Shown: in pieces, positions 16,380-25,200 of the stretch
Numbering within the stretch: position 1 is the first letter of the stretch
Layout: each line of letters begins with the position of its first letter
NCBI RefSeq assembly: GCF_014852685.1
Contig: NZ_JACZDF010000002.1
Span: forward strand, 124,001 to 188,000
DNA from: Flavimobilis rhizosphaerae
GTDB taxonomy: Bacteria > Actinomycetota > Actinomycetes > Actinomycetales > Cellulomonadaceae
Length of the DNA stretch: 64,000 bases
Direction: 5' to 3'
Translations under genes and position numbers: made by a program
The notes under the pieces: model-generated
The model's database searches: none
What the model was told of the DNA's origin: nothing
What the model saw: only the letters and a program-made list of their open reading frames with translations

Positions 16380-17579
16380 ATGTCCGCAACCGTCCATGTC
16401 GCCTGGTCGCCGCAGCTGCTCGGGTACGACTTCGGGCCCGGGCACCCCATGTCGCCCGTGCGGCTGCGTCTCACGGTCGAGCTTGCGCGTGAACTCGGTG
16501 TGCTCGAGGGCGCTGAGGTGCTCGTCGTCGAGCCGGACCCTGCCGACGACGCGCTGCTCGCGCTCGTCCACGAGCGCGCGTACCTCGACGCCGTGCGGGC
16601 CGCGGCCGAGCACGGGGTCACGGACCCGGTGCGCGGTCTCGGCACTGAGGACGATCCGATCTTCCCGCGGATGTACGACGCGGCCGCGCGGATCGTCGGC
16701 GGCACGGTCGAGGCGGTGCGGGCGGTCGTGAGCGGTCGCGCGGCGCACGGCATCAACGTGGCGGGCGGCATGCACCATGCGATGCCGGGCGGCGCGTCGG
16801 GCTTCTGCGTGTTCAACGACGCGGCGGTCGCGATCCAGGATGCGCTCGACGCGGGCGTCGAGCGCGTCGCGTACGTCGACCTCGACGCGCACCACGGCGA
16901 CGGAGTCGAGAAGGTGTTCTGGGACGACCCGCGTGTCTTCACGGTGTCGGTGCACCAGTCGCCTGCGACGTTGTTCCCGGGCACGGGCTATCCGACGGAG
17001 ATCGGTGGGCCGTCGGCCGAGGGGACGGCGGTCAACGTGGCGCTCCCGCCTCGGACGGAGGGCGCGGGCTGGTTGCGAGCGGTCGAGGCGACGGTCCTGC
17101 CGGCCGTGCGTGCGTTCGCGCCGGACCTCCTCGTCACGCAGCACGGCTGCGACGCGCACGGGCGTGACCCGCTCTCGGAGCTGCGCGTGGGGATCCGGGC
17201 GCAACGGCACGCGGCGGAGTGGATGCACGAGCTCGCGCACGAGGTGTGCGAGGGCCGGTGGGTCGCGCTCGGCGGCGGGGGGTACGCGATCGTCGGCGTC
17301 GTGCCGGTCGCGTGGACAAACCTTCTCGGGGTGGTCTCGCACCGTCCGGTGGCGCCGGAGACGCCGGTGCCGGAGTCGTGGCGGGCGCGGATCCTCGAGG
17401 AGTTTCTCGTCGAGGCGCCCTCGCGCATGGGCGGGGACGACGTCACCGACCTCGCGAACGGCCCCGACCACCGTCCGTGGGGTGCGGGGTACGACCCCGC
17501 GGATCCGGTGGACCGTGCGGTGCGGGCGACGCGCGCCGTGGTCTTTCCCCACCTGGGGCTCCTGCCCGACGACCTCTGA
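16380..17579 (+). CDS. acuC: Acetoin utilisation-type protein AcuC (histone deacetylase fold)
   Basis: A 399-residue class I deacetylase-like protein. The tandem His132-His133 in GGMHHAMPGGASGFCVFND and the zinc ligands Asp169 and His171 in YVDLDAHHGDG are present, as is GGGGYAI near the C-terminus. AcuC removes acetyl groups from proteins such as acetyl-CoA synthetase in Bacillus; here no acs or acuA gene is nearby, so the target is unknown. The ATG at 16380 is supported by the leaderless promoter in front of it; the longer open frame upstream is antisense to trkH. Confidence 0.92.
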   Translation: MSATVHVAWSPQLLGYDFGPGHPMSPVRLRLTVELARELGVLEGAEVLVVEPDPADDALLALVHERAYLDAVRAAAEHGVTDPVRGLGTEDDPIFPRMYDAAARIVGGTVEAVRAVVSGRAAHGINVAGGMHHAMPGGASGFCVFNDAAVAIQDALDAGVERVAYVDLDAHHGDGVEKVFWDDPRVFTVSVHQSPATLFPGTGYPTEIGGPSAEGTAVNVALPPRTEGAGWLRAVEATVLPAVRAFAPDLLVTQHGCDAHGRDPLSELRVGIRAQRHAAEWMHELAHEVCEGRWVALGGGGYAIVGVVPVAWTNLLGVVSHRPVAPETPVPESWRARILEEFLVEAPSRMGGDDVTDLANGPDHRPWGAGYDPADPVDRAVRATRAVVFPHLGLLPDDL

Positions 17580-17715
17580 GCGTGTTGTGGTGCGCATGTG
17601 ACTCGTGTGGGTGATGGTGCAGGTGAGACGGGCTACCGCCCCGCTGCGCAAGGCCCTAGAGTGAGTCGCTGAACGGCTGCTGGGTGCGGCCGACGACCGT
17701 CTCAGGAGGGGCCCG

Positions 17716-17922
17716 ATGTCCGACGCCGCCGCGCGTCCCGCATTCCTCACCGTCGCCGAGGTCGCCGACGCGATGCGGGTCTCCCGCATGACCGTCTATC
17801 GCCTCGTCCACGCGGGTGAGATGCCCGCGATCCGCGTCGGGAAGTCCTTCCGGGTGCCGGCGTCTGCGCTCGAGGAGTACCTCGCCGAGGCGACGATCGA
17901 CCAGGACCGCCTCACCTCCTGA
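17716..17922 (+). CDS. Small HTH DNA-binding protein, excisionase/MerR-like
   Basis: A 68-residue protein made of one winged helix-turn-helix: FLTVAEVADAMRVSRMTVYRLVHAGEMPAIRVGKSFRVP. This is the excisionase-family domain (HTH_17). In actinobacteria such a gene often stands next to the bS22 gene, as it does here, so it is chromosomal rather than phage-derived. A strong AGGAGG ribosome site precedes the ATG, with a possible -10 TAGAGT at 17657. Target unknown. Confidence 0.88.
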   Translation: MSDAAARPAFLTVAEVADAMRVSRMTVYRLVHAGEMPAIRVGKSFRVPASALEEYLAEATIDQDRLTS

Positions 17923-18071
17923 CCGTCGTCCGGACGCTGGCCCTGCACACCTTCTCAGGGCGTGTCGCGGGCATCCCCGTGCGCGAGGTAAGATCGGTGA
18001 GGACTTTTTCCAGCGTGGTGGCCGTAGGGTGTGCCGCGCGTGCACATCCGACGAGACACTGCGAGGCACCC

Positions 18072-18170
18072 ATGGGCTCCGTGATCAAGAAGCGCCGCAA
18101 GCGTATGGCGAAGAAGAAGCACCGCAAGCTGCTTCGTAAGACGCGCCACCAGCGTCGCAACAAGAAGTGA
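18072..18170 (+). CDS. Ribosomal protein bS22 (AURKAIP1/COX24-like small basic protein)
   Basis: A 32-residue protein (MGSVIKKRRKRMAKKKHRKL...) that is over half Lys and Arg. It matches the actinobacterial small ribosomal subunit protein bS22, seen in mycobacterial ribosome structures. The longer open frame starting at 17979 adds residues that do not belong to the family. A good -10 (TAAGAT at 17988) and GAGG before the start support expression. A strong terminator follows. Confidence 0.95.
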   Translation: MGSVIKKRRKRMAKKKHRKLLRKTRHQRRNKK

Positions 18171-18190
18171 CCTCACGCCACCAGGCGTGA

Positions 18191-18228
18191 ACGAAGGCCT
18201 CCGCCCCGACAGGGACGGAGGCCTTCGT
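18191..18228. terminator. Terminator after bS22, shared with a convergent gene
   Basis: Perfect 13-bp stem (18191-18203 with 18216-18228), 12-nt loop. It lies between bS22 and the converging HAD phosphatase gene, and both arms end in A/T-containing tails. Confidence 0.8.
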
Positions 18229-18250
18229 CGTCGTGACGGGCGTCGGCGCG

Positions 18251-19114
18251 TCAGCGCCCGCGGATCGCGCGGCTGAGGGACCGCGCGACAAGCCCCAGCA
18301 TCCAGGCGGCACCGGCCCACGACGCCGTCTTGAGCGATCGCTTCGCGATCCGTCGCTTGCCGCGGAACTCGCGCATGGGCCACCCGTGCTCGCTCGCGTG
18401 GCGTCGCAGACGCGGCTCGGGGTTGATTGCGCACGGGAATCCGACGGTCGAGAGCAGCGGGATGTCGTTCGCGGAGTCGCCGTACGCGTACGACGCGGCG
18501 AGGTCGATGCCGCGCCGCTGGGCGAGCTCGCGCGCACCGTCGACCTTCGACTCGCGGTGCATGAGCTCGCCGACGAGCCGGCCCGTGTAGATCCCGTCGA
18601 CGTGCTCGGCGACCGAGCCGAGCGCACCGGTCGCGCCGAGCCGTTGCGCGATGAGCGCGCCGATCTCGACGGGGGCGGCCGTGATGAGCCACACCTCGTG
18701 GCCGGCAGCGAGGTGGGCGTCGAGGATCTTGCGGGTGCCGGGGAAGATCCGTGAGACGAGTGCCTGCTCGTAGACCTCCTCGCCGATCGCGGTGACCTCG
18801 GCGACGGAGTGGCCCTTGATGACGAGGAGCGCGCGGTCGCGCACGGAGCCGATCTGGTCGTTGTCCTCGCCGACGAGGACGTACCGCAGCTGCTGGACGG
18901 ACGCGAAGAGAAGGTCGCGTACCCGGAAGAACTCGCGCTTGTAGAGGCCGATCGCGAGGTGGAAGGAGGACGCCCCGCGGATGATCGTGTTGTCGACGTC
19001 AAAGAACGCGGCGACGACGTTCCCGGGGGCGGGGTCCTCGGGGACGACGCCCCGCGGTTCCACGTCGGGGACCGGGCGCACGTGGTCCGAGCTTGTGGGT
19101 TCGGTGCGTGCCAT
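18251..19114 (-). CDS. HAD-IB family phosphatase (SerB-like)
   Basis: A 287-residue HAD hydrolase. FFDVDNTII carries the nucleophile Asp and second Asp, ITAAPVE the motif II Thr, RESK the motif III Lys and YAYGDSANDIPLL the acidic motif IV. The region between motifs I and II is a small helical cap, as in HAD subfamily IB (phosphoserine phosphatase-like, CicA). The C-terminus ends in a hydrophobic stretch (TASWAGAAWMLGLVARSL) that may touch the membrane. Substrate unknown; homologues act on phosphoserine or lysophosphatidate. Start at 19114 is supported by a leaderless promoter. Confidence 0.9.
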   Translation of the reverse strand: MARTEPTSSDHVRPVPDVEPRGVVPEDPAPGNVVAAFFDVDNTIIRGASSFHLAIGLYKREFFRVRDLLFASVQQLRYVLVGEDNDQIGSVRDRALLVIKGHSVAEVTAIGEEVYEQALVSRIFPGTRKILDAHLAAGHEVWLITAAPVEIGALIAQRLGATGALGSVAEHVDGIYTGRLVGELMHRESKVDGARELAQRRGIDLAASYAYGDSANDIPLLSTVGFPCAINPEPRLRRHASEHGWPMREFRGKRRIAKRSLKTASWAGAAWMLGLVARSLSRAIRGR

Positions 19115-19151
19115 GTCGACCACTCTAGTGACCGGTCCGTAGGGTTGGCTC
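19115..19151. promoter_or_regulatory. Divergent pair of leaderless promoters
   Basis: On the minus strand TAGAGT (19127-19122) lies 7 nt before the HAD start; on the plus strand TAGGGT (19140-19145) lies 6 nt before the glutaredoxin-like start. Two genes are thus driven from a 37-bp gap with neither having a 5' untranslated region. Confidence 0.7.
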
Positions 19152-19403
19152 ATGCAGACCGAGGTCAGGGTTCGTCTCATCACTCGTTCGACGTGCTCGT
19201 TGTGCGACACGGCGCGCGAGACGGTCGCGGCGGTGTGCGCCGACGAGGGGGTCGCGTGGGAGGAGCTCGACGTCGACGAGGATCCTGCGCTGCTCGCGGA
19301 GCACGGCGAGCACGTGCCCGTCGTGCTCGTCGACGGCCACCAGGTGGGGTTCTGGCGCATACCTGAGAAACGGCTGCGGCTGTTCGTCCAGGGTCTGCGG
19401 TGA
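19152..19403 (+). CDS. Glutaredoxin-like protein (DUF836 type)
   Basis: An 83-residue thioredoxin-fold protein with a CxxC redox site (STCSLCDTAR, residues 14-17) and the cis-proline region HVPVVLVDGHQ. It probably reduces or senses thiols. Its stop overlaps the rex GTG, so the two are translated together; this pairing is common in actinobacteria and ties a thiol protein to redox control. Confidence 0.9.
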   Translation: MQTEVRVRLITRSTCSLCDTARETVAAVCADEGVAWEELDVDEDPALLAEHGEHVPVVLVDGHQVGFWRIPEKRLRLFVQGLR

Positions 19404-20026
19404 GCGAACGCTCGCTGCCGCCGCCGACGCTCGAGCGCCTGCCCGTCTACGTGCGGGTGCTCGACGACCTGGCGCGGCACGGGGAGACGACGGCTTCGTC
19501 GTCGCGTGTCGCAGAGCTTGCGGGTGTTGCGCCCGCGCAGGTCCGCAAGGACTTGTCGCGGCTCGGGACGTACGGCACGCGGGGCGTCGGGTACGACGTC
19601 GCGGACCTGGCGGCGCACGTGAGGCGCGCGCTGCGCCTGTCCGACGCGCACCGGGTCATCGTCGTCGGCGCCGGTCATCTCGGGCAGGCTGTCGCGCGAT
19701 ACGGCGGGCTGCGGGCGCGGGGCTTCGAGGTCGTGGCGCTTACGGACGTCGACCCGGCGGTCGTCGGGCGGAGCGTCGACGGCGTGCTCGTGCGGCACGA
19801 GGACGATCTTGCGGAGGTTGTCGCGTCGACGGGCGCGACGTTGGCGGTGCTCGCGGTGCCGCCGGGGGCGGCGCAGGGGACCCTCGACGCGCTCGCGGCG
19901 GCGGGCGTCGTCTCGGTGCTGAGCTTCGTGCCGGGCCGGTTGACCGTGCCGGACGGGATGGCGGTGCGGGTTGTCGACGTCGCTGCAGAGCTGCAGATCC
20001 TCTCGTTCTACGCGTCGAGCCCCTGA
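19400..20026 (+). CDS. rex: Redox-sensing transcriptional repressor Rex
   Basis: A 208-residue repressor that binds DNA when NAD+ is high and leaves it when NADH accumulates. The N-terminal winged helix includes VAELAGVAPAQVRKDLSRLGTYGTRGVGYDV, a signature of Rex; the Rossmann domain starts VIVVGAGHLGQAVA. In Streptomyces, Rex controls cyd, nuo, atp and rex-hem genes. Here rex follows the glutaredoxin-like gene and is not followed by hemA. A candidate Rex operator lies before the menJ-nuo genes at 53524. Confidence 0.95.
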   Translation: MSERSLPPPTLERLPVYVRVLDDLARHGETTASSSRVAELAGVAPAQVRKDLSRLGTYGTRGVGYDVADLAAHVRRALRLSDAHRVIVVGAGHLGQAVARYGGLRARGFEVVALTDVDPAVVGRSVDGVLVRHEDDLAEVVASTGATLAVLAVPPGAAQGTLDALAAAGVVSVLSFVPGRLTVPDGMAVRVVDVAAELQILSFYASSP

Positions 20027-20069
20027 GACACCGCATCCCAGGGGGTGGTCGCGGGGGTGCCGGGGGCGG

Positions 20070-20082
20070 TAGTGTCGCTCGC
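20070..20082 (+). promoter_or_regulatory. Leaderless -10 element of the trp leader
   Basis: TAGTGT at 20070-20075, then 7 nt, then the leader ATG at 20083. No ribosome-binding sequence is visible, so the leader peptide is likely translated from a leaderless transcript. Confidence 0.6.
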
Positions 20083-20118
20083 ATGTTCGCGACGACCAGC
20101 TGGTGGCACCGCCTCTAG
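20083..20118 (+). CDS. trpL: Tryptophan operon leader peptide
   Basis: An 11-residue reading frame, MFATTSWWHRL, with two consecutive Trp codons (20101-20106) just before the stop. It overlaps an ACCGCC/GGCGGT hairpin (20108-20123) and is followed by a terminator hairpin, then the anthranilate synthase gene. When charged tRNA-Trp is scarce, ribosomes stall at the Trp pair and the terminator should not form. Too short for usual gene finding but clearly a leader by codon content, position and following structures. Confidence 0.93.
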   Translation: MFATTSWWHRL

Positions 20119-20147
20119 GCGGTGCGTTCGCGACCTCTCACGATCAC

Positions 20148-20171
20148 GGACCGCCCCATGACGGGCGGTCC
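20148..20171 (+). terminator. Attenuator terminator of the trp leader
   Basis: A 9-bp perfect stem (GGACCGCCC with GGGCGGTCC), 6-nt loop, followed by TTGTGTGTT. It stands 41 nt before the synthase start. An alternative upstream hairpin around 20108-20123 shares GGCGGT-like sequence that could compete with it. Confidence 0.85.
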
Positions 20172-20212
20172 TTGTGTGTTCCTGGGCCCTCCGTCGGACC
20201 CCAGGAGAACTC

Positions 20213-22186
20213 ATGTCCACGTATGACGTCACCGCTGACGCCCCTGTCCTGCTGCTCGGCCACGATGCTGCGTCGGTGCTCGCCACGCTGCGGCCGCCGT
20301 TCGCGCTGCTCGCCCGCGAGAGCGGTGACGTCGAGGTGCTCACGGGCGACGTCGTCGACGTCGACGTGCTCGACGAGGTGCCGTTGCACGACGAGGCGGG
20401 GCGCGCGCAGGAGGTGCTCGCGCTCGTGCCGTTCCGGCAGGTGCGCGAGCTCGGATTCGACGCGATCGACGACGGCGCCCCGCTGCGCTGCCTCGTCGTC
20501 GACGAGCGCCGCGTCCTTGTGCGGGCCGAGGCGCTCGCGGCGTTGCCCGCGGAGCCCGTCGACGTGGTCGACGAGGGCTTCGACATCGACGATGACGAGT
20601 ACGCGCAGACCGTGCGGCGGGTCGTGGCCGACGAGATCGGGCGTGGGTCTGGCTCGAGCTTCGTCGTTCGACGTGACCGCCGGGGACGCGTCGACGCGGA
20701 CGCCGTGACCGCGGCACTCACGTGGTTCCGCAGCCTGCTCGCGACGGAGACGGGCGCGTATTGGACGTTCGCGATCGTCACGGAGGGGCATGTCGCGGTG
20801 GGCGCGACGCCCGAGGTCCACGTGTCGGTGCGCGACGGCGAGGTGACGATGACGCCGATCTCGGGGACGCTCCGGCACGGTGCCGAGCCACCGACGCGTG
20901 AGGAGCTGCTCGAGTTCCTCGCGTCGACGAAGGAGACCGAGGAGCTCTTCATGGTCGTCGACGAGGAGCTCAAGATGATGAGTGCGGTCTGCCCGGACGG
21001 CGGGCGCGTCTCGGGACCGTTCCTGCGGCCGATGACGCGCCTCACCCACACGGAGTACGCGCTCACGGGCCGTACGCACCTCGACCCGCGGGACGTGCTG
21101 CGCGCGACGATGTTCGCGCCGACGGTCACGGGCTCGCCCATGCGCTCGGCGTGCACGGTCCTCACGCGGCACGAGGGACGGGGGCGCGGCTACTACTCGG
21201 GCGTCGCGGCGCTCTTCACGCCGCGCCCGGGCGCCAAGGGGGCCGCCATCTCCCACGACCTCGACGCCCCGATCCTCATCCGCACCGCGTACCTCGCGGG
21301 CGGCCGGCTCACGGTGCCGGCGGCCGCGACGATCGTGCGCCACTCCGACCCTGCGTTGGAGACGGCGGAGACGACCGCGAAGGCGTCGGGCGTCCTCGGG
21401 GCGCTCGGCGTCGTGCCGCGGCCCGTGCGCGGCACGTCCCGGGACGGGGCGCACACGGACCCGGGCGTGCTCACCGCGCTCGCGGCCCGCAACGCCCGCC
21501 TCGCATCGTTCTGGCTCGAGGATCAGGGCACACCCGCGACGGCCGGACCTGTGGACGCACCGGCCACGACGGTGCCTGTGGGCAGGCCGACGCACGCTGT
21601 CGTCGTCGACGCGGAGGACGCCTTCACGACGATGCTCGCCCACCAGCTCCGGCACCTCGGCCTCGAGGCCGTCGTCGTGCCCTGGGACGCCGTGACGGAC
21701 GACGATCTCGACACGGCCGACCTCGTCGTCGCCGGCCCCGGCCCGGGCGATCCCCGCGACGGCTCGCCGCGCCTCGCACGGCTCCACGACGTCGTTGGGC
21801 GCCGGCTCGCGCAGCGCAGGCCGCTGCTCGCGGTGTGCCTGAGCCACCAGGTCGTCGCGCACCGGCTCGGGCTGCCCGTCGAGCCGCTGCCCGCGCCGCG
21901 GCAGGGGACTCCGCTCGAGATCGACCTCGACGGGCAGCGGGCGCTCGTCGGCTTCTACAACACCTTCGCGGCGTACGTCGCCCCGGGCACGGAGGCGCTG
22001 ACGACGGACGTCGGCGAGGTGCGCGTCGCGGCGGGCGCGGCGGGCGAGGTTCACGTGCTGCGCGGGGAGGCGTTCGCGAGCGTCCAGGGCCATCTCGAGT
22101 CGGTCCTCTCGCGCGACGGCCTCGCGGTGCTGCGCACGCTCGTCAGGCACGCGCTCGCTGTGCCACCTGGCGTGCTGGCGGCCTGA
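20213..22186 (+). CDS. Fused anthranilate synthase (TrpE-TrpG, PhzE-like arrangement)
   Basis: A 657-residue fusion that makes anthranilate from chorismate and glutamine. Residues 1 to about 420 are the chorismate-binding domain, with PISGTLRHG, ELFMVVDEELKMM and GYYSGVAALF. Residues from about 460 are a class I glutamine amidotransferase with catalytic Cys542 in LAVCLSHQVVAHRLG and the His-Glu pair in GHLESVL. The VCLSHQ form and domain order resemble PhzE, which makes aminodeoxyisochorismate in phenazine pathways, but the Trp attenuator in front indicates tryptophan supply. No other trp or phz gene is near. Start: AGGAG 6 nt before the ATG. Confidence 0.92.
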   Translation: MSTYDVTADAPVLLLGHDAASVLATLRPPFALLARESGDVEVLTGDVVDVDVLDEVPLHDEAGRAQEVLALVPFRQVRELGFDAIDDGAPLRCLVVDERRVLVRAEALAALPAEPVDVVDEGFDIDDDEYAQTVRRVVADEIGRGSGSSFVVRRDRRGRVDADAVTAALTWFRSLLATETGAYWTFAIVTEGHVAVGATPEVHVSVRDGEVTMTPISGTLRHGAEPPTREELLEFLASTKETEELFMVVDEELKMMSAVCPDGGRVSGPFLRPMTRLTHTEYALTGRTHLDPRDVLRATMFAPTVTGSPMRSACTVLTRHEGRGRGYYSGVAALFTPRPGAKGAAISHDLDAPILIRTAYLAGGRLTVPAAATIVRHSDPALETAETTAKASGVLGALGVVPRPVRGTSRDGAHTDPGVLTALAARNARLASFWLEDQGTPATAGPVDAPATTVPVGRPTHAVVVDAEDAFTTMLAHQLRHLGLEAVVVPWDAVTDDDLDTADLVVAGPGPGDPRDGSPRLARLHDVVGRRLAQRRPLLAVCLSHQVVAHRLGLPVEPLPAPRQGTPLEIDLDGQRALVGFYNTFAAYVAPGTEALTTDVGEVRVAAGAAGEVHVLRGEAFASVQGHLESVLSRDGLAVLRTLVRHALAVPPGVLAA

Positions 22187-22223
22187 CGAGCCGCCGAGCG
22201 TCGCACCTCGGACCTCCGGCGCA

Positions 22224-22267
22224 GCACGGCGCCCCCGCGCCCCGGAGGGGGTGCGGGGGCGCCGTGC
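22224..22267. terminator. Bidirectional terminator between converging genes
   Basis: Perfect 15-bp stem (22224-22238 with 22253-22267) with a GC-rich 14-nt loop. It lies between the converging anthranilate synthase and subtilase genes, 38 nt after the first stop. Confidence 0.8.
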
Positions 22268-22276
22268 GCTACGAGG

Positions 22277-25200
22277 TCACTTCACGAACGAGTGGTGACC
22301 CTTCGACCGCGTGAGGTGCTCACGCTCCTTGTGGTGCTTCTTGCCCTTCGGAGGCTTCGTCGGCGACGACGCCTTGGGGAGCGAGAGGACCTCGGCGCGT
22401 GCGCCCTCGGCCCCGTGGAGGTGCACGACGAGCGCCTTCGTGCCCTTCGCCGCACCCGAGCCGAGCGTGTACCCGATGGTGCCGGGTGCGTCGACGTAGA
22501 GCGGCGAGTCGACGACGACGTCGGGGTCGGCGACGTCGTACCGGATCGCGCCGGTCGTGTCGATGTCGTCGCCCGTGTAGCCGGAGAACATGCCGAGCTG
22601 GTAGGTGATCGGGAACGACGTCGCGCCCGCGGGCATCCCGATCGCTGCCGGGTCCACGGGGATGAGCAGGACGTTCGAGTCGAACACGTTGGTTTCGGTG
22701 TCACCCTCGGCGAAGTTCGCGGGGATGATCGACACCGGCGCGCCGGTCCGGAGGTCGACGAGCAGAGCCTCGAGGAGGTCGGTGCCCGGGGCGTTCTGCA
22801 CGAACACCTCGTAGTCCGCGCGGCCGTCGCCGTCGACGTCGAAGTCGACGTAGGGGATGGTCGTGTTGCCGATCGTCGCCCAGTCTCCCCACGTCGCGAG
22901 GCCGAACCACAGGAGACCGTCGGAGTAGCCGCCCGGTCCTGCGACGGCGCCGGCACCGACGTACCTGAGATCCCCGGCCCGCTCGGAGGCGATCGACACG
23001 CAGCCGGTCGTCACCGTCGCGGAGCAGCGGGGGAGCCTGCCGGATGTCTCGCCGAGCGTGAGCACGGACGCGAGCGACGTGTACGCGCTCGAGCCGGAGC
23101 CCTGGTCGACGCCGGTGCCGCGCAGGCGGATCGCCGGGTCCGACTTCTTCGACGTCTGCACCGACGCGGTCGTCCGCGACGTCGGCTTGGCCGCGCCGTA
23201 GACGGGCACGCGAAGCTCGTCGCCCCGTGCGGTGAGGACGATGCGGCCCGACGCGTCGGCGACGAACTGCCGTGCCTCGGTTCCGCCCGTGTACGGGTTG
23301 ACCTGCGTGGCGTCCATCGTCGGGTCGATCGTGCGACGCAGCTTCGAGGGCTGCACCGTCATCGTCACGGTGACCTTCGCGGTGCCGCCCGCGCGCACTC
23401 GCACGCTGGACGGCGAGACCGTGTACCTGACGCCCGGCTGGGTCGTCGCGGCCACGTAGGTGACGCGGACGTCCTTCGTCGTGCGTCCGGTGTTGCGGAC
23501 CGTCACGGTGCGACGCTCGGTGACGGTGCGCTTCGTCACGGGGGCGGCGACGACCCCGAACGACGCGGAGACCGCGCCCGAGCCGGCGGACGCGTACGCG
23601 ACGAGGTCCGTCGTCACGGCCGAGAGCGCGTCGACGCGGCCGGCGCCGACGCGGGCGGGGCCGTAGATCGTGCCGTCGGCGGTGCGCAGGGCGTGCGTCG
23701 CGGTGTTCATGATTGCGGCCTTGATGCGCTCGACGTCCCACGACGGGTGCGTGGCCCGGACGAGCGCGGCGATGCCCGCGACGTGCGGCGCGGCCATCGA
23801 CGTGCCGTTGATGGTGAGCGAGCCGGAGCCCGTGCCCATGCCGACCGAGGTGATCGTGTCGCCGGGCGCGGCGACGTCGGGCTTGACGACGCCGAGCGAG
23901 CCGCGGACGCCGCGCGACGTGAACGAGCTGATCGTGTCGGCGATCGACGGCGTGACGTCCTTGATCGTGCCCTGGAGCGAACCGTCGAACGTCACGCGGA
24001 GCGTGCCGGCCAAGGCTGCGGGCTGGAGGCGGGCCGTCTGCGTGGCAGGCAGCTGGATGATCGGGATCGCCGCGTTGCCGGAGATCCCGGCCCCGAAGAC
24101 GTCGAGGCCCGAGGTGAAGATCGAGCCGATCGCGCCGGCGGCCGTGACGTTGTTGGCGCGTCCTGCGGAGCCGCAGCGTCGCGTCGCGTCGTTGTCGTCC
24201 CACGTGAGCCACGCGACCTTGCCGGCGACCTTCGCGGCGTCTGCGGCGCTGAGGGCCGTGCAGCCGTCGGCGTTCGCCCCGCCGAGGACGACGACGTCGC
24301 CGCTCACCGGTGCGCTCGACCAGTCGTAGGCGACGGAGAACTGACCGGACGCGATGCCCGCGACGTCCGCGGGGGCATCGACGCGCAGCCCGTCACGGAG
24401 CTGGAATGGGTCGACGGAGCTGGCGACGGCGAGGCCGCGCACGGCGTTGCCGGGCGAGCCGCCCGTGTCGGTGAGGTCTCCGTTGTTGCCGGCGGAGAGG
24501 ACGGGCATGACGCCGTGCTTGGCGAGCTTGTCGATGACGAGGTTCTCGGGGTCGTCGGCGACGCCGTAGTCGGAGCCGAGGGAGAGGTTGACGACGTCGA
24601 GGCGGTCGGAGAGGTCGCCGTCGCCGTTGGGGTCGAGCGCGTGGTCGAGCGCGGCGATGACTTCGTTCGTCGAGCCGGTGCACCCGAAGACCTTGAGCGC
24701 GTAGAGGCTCGCGTCCGGGGCGACGCCGGGGCCGACGGTCATGTCGAGGAGCCCGGCCTCGGTGAGTGAGGAGTAGTCGCCCGTGAACGTCGTGCCGTCG
24801 GCGAGGACGCCCTGGCCGGCGGCGGTGCCGGCGACGTGCGAGCCGTGTCCCTGGCAGTCGAGCGGGTTGGGGTCGGGGTGGGGGACGGGCTGGTAGTCGT
24901 CGGCGTCGGGGTCGGCGTTGTAGTTGTCGCCGACGAAGTCGTAGCCGCCGACGACCTTGGCGGTCGGTGTCCACGGCCCGGAGGAAGCCGCGAGGGCGGC
25001 CTCGTAGGCGGCGACCGTGCCGGTGCCGCCGAACCCGGCGTGCGTGTAGTCGATGCCGGTGTCGATGACACCGATCGTCACGCCCTCGCCGGTCTCGCCG
25101 AGGTCCTGCCAGGTCCGCAGCGCGCGCGTGAGGGCGGTGGCGCCGGCATTCGTGGGCTTCTTGGGGATGATCGGCATGATCGCGACGACGTCCGTGCGGT

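Noticed and set aside
17581-17640. TGTG-rich stretch as a Rex box
   Set aside because: Several TGTG words are present, but no CACA partner at the 8-bp spacing.
17716-17922. Phage excisionase or BldC
   Set aside because: The HTH fits the excisionase fold, but there is no integrase or att site, and the residues differ from BldC; the bS22 neighbour points to a chromosomal regulator.
20213-22186. Phenazine pathway PhzE
   Set aside because: Domain order and VCLSHQ are PhzE-like, but a Trp attenuator precedes it and no other phz gene is near.
22292-24769. An 825-codon open frame on the plus strand opposite the subtilase gene
   Set aside because: Typical antisense shadow in very GC-rich DNA; low-complexity Arg/Gly/Asp composition, no motif, while the minus frame has a full protease with triad.
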